From NCBI GenBank assembly GCA_001898405.1, contig MKTW01000012.1, positions 248,001 to 312,000 of the forward strand: a stretch of 64,000 nucleotides of DNA. Direction: 5' to 3'. The DNA is from Sphingobacteriales bacterium 44-61 (lineage in GTDB: Bacteria; Bacteroidota; Bacteroidia; Chitinophagales; Chitinophagaceae). This document shows positions 35,183 to 42,927 of the stretch, in pieces (positions within the stretch are counted from its first letter, which is position 1; each line of letters begins with the position of its first letter). The notes beneath the pieces were generated by a model, which did no database searches, was not told the DNA's origin, and worked only from the letters and a program-made list of their open reading frames with translations. Position numbers and translations under genes: made by a program.

Positions 35183-35647
35183 TCAGCAGTGATAGTAAGA
35201 TTGGGGCTGACAACTTACCTGCAAAAATTCTTCAATAAAGGAAACCGCATCATCCTGGTCATAAGCCACCAGTGCATTCGGTATGCGCAGCGTATAATAT
35301 CCCTTCTCGAATGAATAATAGGTGCGTTTCAAATCAGCCAATGCTTCACAGCGATTGTAATTCGTTTGAGGCCGGCTCACTTCAATATTCACTTTTGCGC
35401 TGACAATGGAAATATCGGCAGTAGTATAATGATCATCTTTTTCCAGTTCTACTGCAATCCCTTTTTGCTTCAGCAAAAAATAAAGTTTTACAGTTTCACG
35501 GGAAGTATGTTCCAGTTTTGATTTCAGCTCTTGCTGGCAGGAGGGGCAAAGTGGATGGCCGAGCCGGTTAACTGAATAATAAAGCTCTGTTCCGGTCAAC
35601 GCTTCATTACAATTGAGGCATAGGTGGGGGGTACGAGTGGTTCTCAT
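35183..35647 (-). CDS. Zinc-ribbon protein with DUF559/restriction-endonuclease-like domain
   Basis: I do not recognise a named family for this 154-residue protein. It begins with a four-cysteine zinc ribbon (C10, C13, C34, C37 in LCLNCNE and PLCPSCQQE). A C-terminal part (about 75-140) reads ADISIVSAKVNIEVSR, ALADLKRTYYSFEKGYYTLRIPNALV (in two pieces). The pattern of a strand with D and E, then DxxRT, then GYxxLRIxN strongly recalls the DUF559/Vsr-type nuclease fold. The usual acidic or lysine partner after the E (E-V-D or E-x-K) is E-V-S here, so nuclease activity may be lost. It stands alone. An inverted repeat (35678-35707) lies in its upstream region. Confidence 0.65.
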   Translation of the reverse strand: MRTTRTPHLCLNCNEALTGTELYYSVNRLGHPLCPSCQQELKSKLEHTSRETVKLYFLLKQKGIAVELEKDDHYTTADISIVSAKVNIEVSRPQTNYNRCEALADLKRTYYSFEKGYYTLRIPNALVAYDQDDAVSFIEEFLQVSCQPQSYYHC

Positions 35648-35677
35648 AAAAAGGATATTGGCTTGTTAAATAACGGG

Positions 35678-35707
35678 GCGGTCACCGATTTAGTATTATC
35701 TGACCGC
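35678..35707. promoter_or_regulatory. Inverted repeat upstream of the zinc-ribbon gene
   Basis: GCGGTCA (35678-35684) and TGACCGC (35701-35707) form a 7-bp stem across 16 bases. It starts 31 bases upstream of the ATG at 35647. It may be an operator or a leader hairpin. Confidence 0.35.
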
Positions 35708-35797
35708 TTCAGGGTAAGTTAGAAAAGAATCTCCATCCAACCAATAGCCACCTAAATCCTTGTTACACACATAAAACAAAATCCATATTAAATACTC

Positions 35798-35858
35798 CCT
35801 TCCCGTCTTCCCGCCTTACCGGTAAATTTTTTACCGGTAAGGCGGGAAGACGGGAAGG
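35798..35858. repeat. Perfect 29-bp hairpin with TTT loop
   Basis: Arms 35798-35826 and 35830-35858 are exact reverse complements around a three-base loop. Each arm contains the self-complementary word TTACCGGTAA and two TTCCCG blocks. It is the main content of the 462-base gap (35648-36109) between the zinc-ribbon gene and rpmB, together with the repeat at 35678-35707 and the rpmB promoter. It may be a strong bidirectional terminator or a dispersed palindrome. Confidence 0.92.
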
Positions 35859-36078
35859 TTAAGCTGCAACACTCCGATATCAACTTTTGCCCTAGAATGA
35901 TATGATATTGATTTACAAATACTTATATGTTGTAATAGCTGCAGACTGTGAGCCCCCATCCTGTTTTTTGTAAAGACCTTCCCGGTTCACCCCACAGATT
36001 TCCACACCTGTGGGAAACTAACCGCCGCAAAAAGCTGAAATTTTTCAATTCTTCCTTATTATTCTCGTTATTAATCCC

Positions 36079-36086
36079 TACCTTTG
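36079..36086 (+). promoter_or_regulatory. TAnnTTTG -7 element of the ribosomal-protein operon
   Basis: TACCTTTG matches the Bacteroidota consensus exactly and lies 23 bases before the rpmB ATG. No clear TTG box is visible 17-23 bases upstream. Confidence 0.65.
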
Positions 36087-36109
36087 CCGTCCTAAATTTT
36101 GGAATCGTC

Positions 36110-36346
36110 ATGGCTAGAGTATGTCAGGTTACTGGTAAAACGCCGATAGGAGGGAACAAGGTTTCTCACTCCAATATTAAAACCAAGCGTCGTTTTCTGC
36201 CCAATTTGCAGAAAAAGAAATTCTACCTGGTAGAAGAAGACAAATGGATCACGCTGAAATTGTCTACAGATGCTATTCGCACTATCAATAAGAATGGTCT
36301 GTACAGCGTAGTGAAACAACTGAGAGCACAGGGAGAAAAAATCTAA
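36110..36346 (+). CDS. rpmB: 50S ribosomal protein L28
   Basis: This 78-residue protein starts [20 protein letters not shown] and continues with [17 protein letters not shown]. It ends with an [17 protein letters not shown] stretch, all diagnostic of bacterial L28 in Bacteroidota. The start is the ATG at 36110, with a promoter element 23 bases upstream. rpmG follows after 79 bases. Confidence 0.97.
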   Translation: MARVCQVTGKTPIGGNKVSHSNIKTKRRFLPNLQKKKFYLVEEDKWITLKLSTDAIRTINKNGLYSVVKQLRAQGEKI

Positions 36347-36425
36347 TCCGGTTTAAGGTTGGTGGGTAAAGCTGGCAGATGCTACCGGTTGAGACCACTG
36401 CAAAAAACAATAAACACAATTAACA

Positions 36426-36608
36426 ATGGCAAAGAAAGGAAACCGTGTACAAGTGATCCTGGAATGTACTGAGCACAAAACAAGTGGTCAGCCTGGCACC
36501 AGCCGTTATATCACGGTAAAAAACAAAAAGAACAATCCCGAAAGGTTGGAGTTGAAAAAATATAACCCCATCCTGAAGAAAGTGACTGTTCACAAAGAAA
36601 TTAAATAA
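36426..36608 (+). CDS. rpmG: 50S ribosomal protein L33
   Basis: This 60-residue protein contains [34 protein letters not shown] and ends in VHKEIK, the standard L33 pattern. Only one of the zinc-binding cysteines of the C+ form is present, so it is a zinc-independent (C-) L33. It sits between rpmB and the DUF4295 gene. Confidence 0.97.
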   Translation: MAKKGNRVQVILECTEHKTSGQPGTSRYITVKNKKNNPERLELKKYNPILKKVTVHKEIK

Positions 36609-36674
36609 GTTTATCGTTTGTGGTTTATAGTCGCGCTGAACGCCTGTAAACAATAGACTTAAAATCATAAGATC

Positions 36675-36848
36675 ATGGCAAAAGCAGCTTCAAAAAACTC
36701 AAAAGTAAAAGACCTTAAAGCATCTGCAGAAGCAAAAAACTGGACCAAAGTGATCAAGGCCGTAAGAAGCCCTAAAACTGGCGCCTATACCTTCAAAGAG
36801 CAGATCGTTCACAAGGACAAGATCAAAGAATTCCTCGCGCAGAAATAA
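36675..36848 (+). CDS. DUF4295 family small protein (ribosomal operon)
   Basis: This 57-residue, lysine-rich protein (MAKAASKNSKVKDLKAS, TYTFKEQIVHKDKI-like centre, FLAQK end) lies between rpmG and ftsY. A DUF4295 protein at this place is a hallmark of Bacteroidota. Its basic nature and operon suggest ribosome association, though that is an inference. The ATG at 36675 and the TAA at 36846 are clear. Confidence 0.9.
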   Translation: MAKAASKNSKVKDLKASAEAKNWTKVIKAVRSPKTGAYTFKEQIVHKDKIKEFLAQK

Positions 36849-36870
36849 TTTCCGTGCAGGCAAACATATA

Positions 36871-36900
36871 AAAAGCTATCCGCAACAACGGGTGGCTTTT
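36871..36900 (+). terminator. Intrinsic terminator after the DUF4295 gene
   Basis: A 12-bp stem with two G-U pairs (AAAAGCTATCCG with CGGGTGGCTTTT) closes a CAACAA loop and is followed by a T-rich stretch. It ends the ribosomal operon ahead of ftsY. Confidence 0.7.
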
Positions 36901-36929
36901 GTTGTTTTATTTTATTAATCTCGGATATC

Positions 36930-37886
36930 ATGGGCTTCTTCAATAAATTATTCGGAAAAAAAGAAAAGGAATCGCTCGATCAGGGTTTACAAAAAACCAA
37001 AGAAGGCTTCCTGGCCAGGATCACTAAAGCAATCGCCGGCAAAAGCACCGTGGATGAAGAAGTGCTGGACAACCTGGAAGAAGCCCTGGTAAGTGCAGAT
37101 GTGGGCATTGAAACCACTGTCAAGATCATCGAGCGGATTGAAAAAAGAGTGGCGAAAGACAAATACATGAATACCGCAGAGCTGAATAAGCTATTGCAAC
37201 AGGAAATGGAGGATATTCTTGTAAACGCTCCTGAATCAAATAATTATAATTTTGATACGGCGCTCCCTGCCAAACCCTATATCATACTGGTAGTAGGAGT
37301 TAACGGCGTAGGCAAAACCACCACTATCGGCAAACTGGCTTACAATTTCAAAAAAGCCGGCAAGCAGGTATTGCTTGGCGCTGCCGATACATTCCGGGCT
37401 GCCGCAGTGGACCAGCTTACGATCTGGAGCGAACGCGTAGGAGTGCCAATCGTAAAGCAGGACATGGGATCCGACCCCGCAGCCGTTGCTTTTGATACTG
37501 CTCAAAGTGCTGTTGCCCGCCAGGCAGATGTAGTGCTGATCGATACCGCAGGCCGCCTGCACAATAAAGCCCACTTAATGGAAGAGCTTTCCAAGATCAA
37601 GCGCGTGATCCAGAAAGTGATACCCGATGCCCCGCATGAAGTGTTGCTGGTACTGGATGGCTCAACCGGCCAGAATGCATTGGAACAGGCCAAACAATTC
37701 ACGGCTGCCACGGCAGTTTCTGCATTGGCCATTACCAAACTGGATGGTACTGCCAAAGGTGGCGTGGTGCTGGCAATTGCTGATCAGTTCAAAATACCGG
37801 TGAAGTTTATCGGTGTGGGCGAAAAGATGGAAGACCTGCTGGTATTCGATAAGCATGAGTTTGTAGACAGCCTGTTCAAGCTCTAA
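36930..37886 (+). CDS. ftsY: Signal recognition particle receptor FtsY
   Basis: FtsY is the SRP receptor GTPase that brings ribosomes translating membrane proteins to SecYEG. The 318-residue protein lacks the long acidic A-domain of E. coli. It has the NG domain with the G1 motif GVNGVGKT (about 123-130), DTAGR (about 205-209), [10 protein letters not shown] (about 269-278) and the C-terminal [13 protein letters not shown]. The start follows the terminator by 29 bases. Confidence 0.97.
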   Translation: MGFFNKLFGKKEKESLDQGLQKTKEGFLARITKAIAGKSTVDEEVLDNLEEALVSADVGIETTVKIIERIEKRVAKDKYMNTAELNKLLQQEMEDILVNAPESNNYNFDTALPAKPYIILVVGVNGVGKTTTIGKLAYNFKKAGKQVLLGAADTFRAAAVDQLTIWSERVGVPIVKQDMGSDPAAVAFDTAQSAVARQADVVLIDTAGRLHNKAHLMEELSKIKRVIQKVIPDAPHEVLLVLDGSTGQNALEQAKQFTAATAVSALAITKLDGTAKGGVVLAIADQFKIPVKFIGVGEKMEDLLVFDKHEFVDSLFKL

Positions 37887-37923
37887 GGTCCGCAATGGAT
37901 GATCTTAATATTCCTGTCTAGAT

Positions 37924-39399
37924 ATGCAGTATATAATCGGCATAGATATCGGCACAACGCATACCAAAGCCGTTGTTACCACAACTGCCGCTGAAGTAGT
38001 GGCTGAAACAAAAGCCGGCTATCCTTCCTTGCAACCACAACCCGGCTATCATGAGCAGGATCCGCAGCAAATAATGCAAGCTGTTATTGAAGTGCTTTCG
38101 AAAGCCATTCATGCTGTTCCGGGTAAGGAAAATATTATTGTTGTCAGTTTTAGTGCTGCCATGCACAGCATGATGGCCGTGGATAAGCAGGGGCATCCAT
38201 TAACTAATCTGTGGACATGGGCTGATACCCGCAGCCAGGAAATTGTAGTGTCATTAAAAAACACTTCTTCAGGTCGTCTCCTCTATCAGCAAACGGGAAC
38301 ACCTGTTCATCCCATGTCGCCACTATGCAAAATAGCCTGGATGAGAAGGGAAATGCAGGAACTGTTTGCTGCTGCGCACAAATTTATTTCCGGTAAAGAA
38401 TACGTGATTCACCAATTGACCGGACAATATATTATCGATACAGCATTGGCTTCCGCAACCGGTTTGTTTGATGTGCAGACAATGGATTGGAGCGAAGAGG
38501 CGCTTGCGTTTGCAGGCATTGGCCGTGATAGATTATCTATCCTGGCAGAACCTGTGAATCGTTTACCCAAATTGAAAAAAGAATATCTGCAATTGCTGGA
38601 TCTGCCTGCCGATACAGCTTTTATCGTTGGCGGCAGCGATGGCAGTCTGGCAAATATTGGTGCAGGTGCCGTGTTGCCGGGTGAAGCAGCATTGACTATT
38701 GGTACCAGTGGTGCTGTAAGGATATTAAGTGATCAACCGGTACAGGACGCGGCTCACCGGTTATTCAATTACCGGTTAGACAATAAAACGTATTTACCCG
38801 GCGGGGCCATCAACAACGGTGGTATTCTGCTGGAATGGTTCTATGAAACATTTACTGACCGGCTTCAGCCATTCGATTCTTTCCTCAAAGAGTTCTTACC
38901 CCAGGCCGGTGCAATTGAACCCGGTGCTGAAGGCCTGATCTTTCTTCCTTATATCCATGGGGAAAGGGCACCGGTATGGGACGCGGCAGCAAGCGGAATG
39001 TTTATGGGCATCAAAGCCGTGCATACGAAAGCGCATTTTCTGCGGGCGGTGCTGGAAGCCGTTGGCTTTTCACTCAGGCAGATACTGGAAGCACTGGAAG
39101 AAAATAAGGTGGCGATCAATAGCCTCTATGCAGGCGGAGGGTTTATTGAATCGGCTGAATGGCTGCGCATTATTACGGATATATTGGGAAAAACGGTCAA
39201 TATCAGTCATGATGCCGATGCATCTGCAATGGGAGCGGCTTATATGGGCATGAAAGCGGCCGGTATGCTGAAAAGCTGGGAAGATATAAAACAGCTGGTG
39301 CGGGATAAGGAAACGTATAAACCGGATGCTGAAACCCATGCTGCGTATCAAAAGAATTACAATATTTATCAAAAGCTGTATAACTGTCAGTTCCAGTAA
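37924..39399 (+). CDS. gntK: Gluconokinase (FGGY carbohydrate kinase)
   Basis: This 491-residue FGGY kinase phosphorylates a sugar or sugar acid using ATP. The N-terminus IIGIDIGTTHTKAVV is the phosphate-1 motif. HPMSPLCKIAWMR, GKEYVIHQLTG and TALASATGLFD closely fit the gluconate kinase branch rather than xylulokinase or glycerol kinase. The C-terminal ATP motif is LYAGGGFIESAEWLRIITDILG in pieces. It is a single gene, 37 bases after ftsY, with no gluconate transporter or Entner-Doudoroff gene nearby. The substrate is inferred from motif similarity only. Confidence 0.85.
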   Translation: MQYIIGIDIGTTHTKAVVTTTAAEVVAETKAGYPSLQPQPGYHEQDPQQIMQAVIEVLSKAIHAVPGKENIIVVSFSAAMHSMMAVDKQGHPLTNLWTWADTRSQEIVVSLKNTSSGRLLYQQTGTPVHPMSPLCKIAWMRREMQELFAAAHKFISGKEYVIHQLTGQYIIDTALASATGLFDVQTMDWSEEALAFAGIGRDRLSILAEPVNRLPKLKKEYLQLLDLPADTAFIVGGSDGSLANIGAGAVLPGEAALTIGTSGAVRILSDQPVQDAAHRLFNYRLDNKTYLPGGAINNGGILLEWFYETFTDRLQPFDSFLKEFLPQAGAIEPGAEGLIFLPYIHGERAPVWDAAASGMFMGIKAVHTKAHFLRAVLEAVGFSLRQILEALEENKVAINSLYAGGGFIESAEWLRIITDILGKTVNISHDADASAMGAAYMGMKAAGMLKSWEDIKQLVRDKETYKPDAETHAAYQKNYNIYQKLYNCQFQ

Positions 39400-39464
39400 G
39401 TTAGAATTGGAAAAATAATAGACTGGCCGATAAAGCAATTGTCCGGATATTATTGCGGTTAAGT

Positions 39465-39472
39465 TAACTTTG
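39465..39472 (+). promoter_or_regulatory. TAnnTTTG -7 element upstream of rimO
   Basis: TAACTTTG matches the consensus, with TTG (39439-39441) 23 bases upstream. It lies 43 bases before the rimO start at 39516. Confidence 0.55.
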
Positions 39473-39515
39473 CAGCGATTTTTCCTGCTTCCGCAGGTAT
39501 CTAAACTGAATATAA

Positions 39516-40826
39516 TTGAAAACAAAAACACTTAAGAAAGATAAGGTCAATATCATTACCCTGGGTTGCAGCAAAAACATGGTGGATAGCGAAGTGCTGA
39601 GCGGCCAGTTGCGGGCTAATGAAATTAATGTGGTGCATGAGAACAAAAAATCCGATCACAATATCGTGGTGGTAAATACCTGTGGCTTTATTGATAAGGC
39701 CAAGGAAGAAAGCATTAACACCATTCTTGACCAGGTGGAGTTGAAAAGAAGAGGTAAGCTGGACAAAGTGTATGTGACCGGTTGCCTTAGCGAGCGTTAT
39801 AAAAACAACCTCGAAACAGAGATCCCCGAAGTGGATGCTTTTTTTGGTACCATGGAACTGCCGCTGATCCTGAAACAATTTGAAGCAGATTATAAATCGG
39901 AGTTAGTAGGTGAGCGCCTGCTCGCTACCCCAAAGCATTATGCTTATCTGAAAATATCTGAAGGTTGCAACCGTACCTGTGCTTTTTGCGCCATACCCCT
40001 GATGCGTGGTAAACATACCAGCAAAACCATTGAAGACCTCGTAAAAGAAGCAGAAGGACTGGTAAGGATGGGCGTGAAGGAAGTGATGCTGATTGCGCAG
40101 GAGCTCACTTATTACGGACTGGACATTTACAAAAAGAGAATGCTGCCCGATCTGCTGAACCGCCTGGCGGATATCAAAGGACTGGAATGGATCAGGCTGC
40201 ACTATGCTTATCCATCTAAATTCCCATTGGAGATCCTGGATGTAATGCGTGAACGGGAAAATATCTGCAATTACCTGGATATGCCTTTGCAGCATGCTGC
40301 CAACAATATGCTGAAAGCAATGAAGCGCCAGATCACAAGGGAAGAAATGGAAGAACTGACAGCGGCTATCCGCGAAAAAGTGCCGGGTATTTGCCTGCGC
40401 ACCACGCTGATCGCTGGTTTCCCCGGTGAAACACTGGATGATGTGGACGAGCTTAAACTGTTTCTCCAGCGTCAGCGATTCGACAGGGTAGGGATCTTCT
40501 CTTATTCCCATGAAGAAGGCACTTCAGCATATGATCTGGTGGATAATATCCCTGCTGAAGAAAAAGAACGCCGGGCGCAGGAAATAATGGAAGTGCAGCA
40601 GGAGATCTCTTATGAAAAGAACCAGGAAAAGATTGGCAAGACCTTTAAAGTACTGATCGATAAAAAAGAGGCAGGCCGCTATCTTGGCCGCACTGAATTT
40701 GACAGCGTGGAAGTGGACAATGAAGTGATCATTCACTCCGATAAGAAACTGGCAATAGGAGAATTTGTACAAGCCCGGGTGATCAAGGCTTATGATTATG
40801 ACCTGGAGGCAGAAGTAGTACGCTGA
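39516..40826 (+). CDS. rimO: Ribosomal protein S12 methylthiotransferase RimO
   Basis: RimO adds a methylthio group to the conserved aspartate (D88 in E. coli) of ribosomal protein S12. The 436-residue protein has the N-terminal cysteines in TLGCSKN (C18), NTCGFID (C56) and VTGCLSERY (C90). It also has the radical-SAM motif CNRTCAFC (C151, C155, C158) and a C-terminal TRAM domain (about 375-436). TLGCSKNMVDSE distinguishes it from MiaB. The start is TTG at 39516, because the first in-frame ATG (residue 22) lies inside the conserved N-terminal motif. Confidence 0.95.
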   Translation: MKTKTLKKDKVNIITLGCSKNMVDSEVLSGQLRANEINVVHENKKSDHNIVVVNTCGFIDKAKEESINTILDQVELKRRGKLDKVYVTGCLSERYKNNLETEIPEVDAFFGTMELPLILKQFEADYKSELVGERLLATPKHYAYLKISEGCNRTCAFCAIPLMRGKHTSKTIEDLVKEAEGLVRMGVKEVMLIAQELTYYGLDIYKKRMLPDLLNRLADIKGLEWIRLHYAYPSKFPLEILDVMRERENICNYLDMPLQHAANNMLKAMKRQITREEMEELTAAIREKVPGICLRTTLIAGFPGETLDDVDELKLFLQRQRFDRVGIFSYSHEEGTSAYDLVDNIPAEEKERRAQEIMEVQQEISYEKNQEKIGKTFKVLIDKKEAGRYLGRTEFDSVEVDNEVIIHSDKKLAIGEFVQARVIKAYDYDLEAEVVR

Positions 40827-40954
40827 CGATCCTTTTCTTTTACCATTTGTCAAAAGAAGTAAGCAGGAAAAAGAAATTCGGCCGATATTTAAACTACTGA
40901 GCATTGAATACACAATGTTCAGTAGTAAGTATACAATTATTTAAACCTTGCTAT

Positions 40955-42838
40955 ATGCGCTTTTCCCTGCTCACCCTTTTTGCTTTTGTTTCTTTTTTTT
41001 CTTATTCCCAAAAATTATACAAACCCCGTGACGTGCAGAAGGCCTTTGACAAAGGCACACGCTCTCCGGACGGAAAACCTGGCGCCAAATACTGGCAAAA
41101 TAAAGCGCGGTACACGATCAATGTTACGGCGATGCCGCCTGACCGCACTATCAAAGGCAGTGAGCAGATCAGCTATATCAATAATAGCCCCGACACATTG
41201 CGTGTTGTATTTATCAAACTTTTTCTGAACATCCATAAACCAGGAGCGCCCCGCAATGGCGGCGCATTGCCGGATTATCTTACTTCAGGTGTGCAGATAG
41301 ATCAGTTTGCTGTTAATGGAGAAACCCGCCCCTGGCGGCAAAGCCCTTATACTTATACCAGCGTTGGTGTGAGGCTGCCAAAAGCTTTGGCACCACATGA
41401 TTCACTGCAGTTGTCTTTCGACTGGCATTATGAAATATCTCTGCAGAGCAACCGTGAAGGAATGATCGATTCCACTACTTATTTCCTGGCTTATTTCTAT
41501 CCACGCATAGCAGTGTATGACGATTATAATGGATGGGACAACATGCCTTTTATGGAAGATCACGAGTTTTACAGCGATTTTAATGATTATACTGTCAACG
41601 TTACAGTGCCCGATAATTATATCGTGTGGGGCACAGGCACATTGCAAAAACCGGAGACCGTGCTGCAACCGGAATACCTGAAGCGTTTTAAAGAGTCGCT
41701 GACAAGTGATAAAACCATTCGTATCGCCACCAAAGAAGACCTTGCTTCAAAGAAAGTGACGGCCAATTCATCCAACACCTGGCAGTTTACCGCTTCTCAT
41801 ATTCCTGATATGGCATTTGGATTAAGCGATCATTTTGTATGGGATGCAGGCAGTGTGGTAGTGGATAGCGCAGCAGGAAGAAGAGCCAGTGTGCAGGCTG
41901 CCTACAATGATACGGCACAAGATTACCATCAGATGATAGAGTTTGGTAAGCGTGCCCTCCATCTTTTATCATTCAAATGGCCTGGCGTGCCTTATCCGTA
42001 TGAAAAGACCACCATTTTTCAGGGTTATGCCGGCATGGAATATCCCATGATGGCGAATGATGAAACGTATGAAGATCCACTATTTTCCCGCTTTGTGGCA
42101 GAGCATGAACTGGCACATACCTATATGCCATTCTATATGGGCATTAATGAAACCCGCTATGGATTTATGGATGAAGGCTGGGCTACCACTTTTGAATTAT
42201 TGCTGGGCTATGAAGACCTGGGAAAAGAAAAAGCAGAGGGATTGTTTAAACAATTCCGTGTTGCCGGCTGGATTGAAGATCCTTCGGCAGACCAGGACAT
42301 ACCCATTATCACTCCGGCCGATGTGCTTACTGGTGCAGGCTTTGGAAATAATATCTATGGCAAAGCCGCTTTAGGATATATCGCAGTAAAAGATCTGCTG
42401 GGAGATGCATTGTTCAAAAAATGCCTGCATGAGTATATGCGTCGCTGGAATGGCAAACATCCATTGCCATGGGATTTCTTTAATAGTTTTAATGCAGCAG
42501 CAGGAAAGAACCTGGATTGGTTCTGGAATAACTGGTTCTTTACTTCAGGTTATATTGACCTGGCAATACAGGCAGTGAAGAAAACTTCAACCGGCTATAC
42601 GGTGTCGTTGAAAAATACCGGCGGTTTTGTAGCGCCTGCTGATCTGGTGATCACTTATAAGGACGGCAGCACAGAAACAAAACATTTTACTCCTGCTATA
42701 TGGGAAAAAGACCAAAAGCAAGCCAATGTGTCCATCACTACCAAAAAACAGATCAAGTCTGTAAAATTGGATGGTGGGATTTTTATGGATGCGAATGAGG
42801 AGGATAATGTATATCCCGCAGATAAGAAAGGATTTTAG
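40955..42838 (+). CDS. M1-family zinc metallopeptidase, first of a tandem pair
   Basis: From the ATG at 40955 the protein has 627 residues, with a signal peptide (RFSLLTLFAFVSFFSYSQ). The gluzincin site is complete: H384-E-L-A-H388 with the third ligand E407 in MDEGWATTFE. The substrate-binding GxMEN motif appears as GYAGMEYPMM. A beta-sandwich N-terminal domain (about 20-280) and a C-terminal helical part follow the usual M1 plan. The enzyme is probably a periplasmic aminopeptidase. An upstream frame extension to 40904 lacks a signal-peptide-like start. The paralog at 42928 follows directly. Confidence 0.9.
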   Translation: MRFSLLTLFAFVSFFSYSQKLYKPRDVQKAFDKGTRSPDGKPGAKYWQNKARYTINVTAMPPDRTIKGSEQISYINNSPDTLRVVFIKLFLNIHKPGAPRNGGALPDYLTSGVQIDQFAVNGETRPWRQSPYTYTSVGVRLPKALAPHDSLQLSFDWHYEISLQSNREGMIDSTTYFLAYFYPRIAVYDDYNGWDNMPFMEDHEFYSDFNDYTVNVTVPDNYIVWGTGTLQKPETVLQPEYLKRFKESLTSDKTIRIATKEDLASKKVTANSSNTWQFTASHIPDMAFGLSDHFVWDAGSVVVDSAAGRRASVQAAYNDTAQDYHQMIEFGKRALHLLSFKWPGVPYPYEKTTIFQGYAGMEYPMMANDETYEDPLFSRFVAEHELAHTYMPFYMGINETRYGFMDEGWATTFELLLGYEDLGKEKAEGLFKQFRVAGWIEDPSADQDIPIITPADVLTGAGFGNNIYGKAALGYIAVKDLLGDALFKKCLHEYMRRWNGKHPLPWDFFNSFNAAAGKNLDWFWNNWFFTSGYIDLAIQAVKKTSTGYTVSLKNTGGFVAPADLVITYKDGSTETKHFTPAIWEKDQKQANVSITTKKQIKSVKLDGGIFMDANEEDNVYPADKKGF

Positions 42839-42853
42839 TTTTGATTTATAAAC

Positions 42854-42914
42854 CTTTGTGTTCTTTGTTGTCTTTGTGGGAGAATCTCCTACAAAGACAA
42901 CAAAGAACACAAAG
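42854..42914. repeat. Palindromic repeat, copy B (inside-out orientation)
   Basis: Arms 42854-42883 and 42885-42914 pair over 30 bp with a single G-U type mismatch. The arm unit is the same as in copy A (CCCACAAAGAC, then CACAAAG). Here CTTTGTG lies at the stem base and the GGGAG end at the loop, the reverse of copies A and C. It lies between the two M1 peptidase genes. Confidence 0.92.
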
Positions 42915-42927
42915 AAATTATTAAGGT

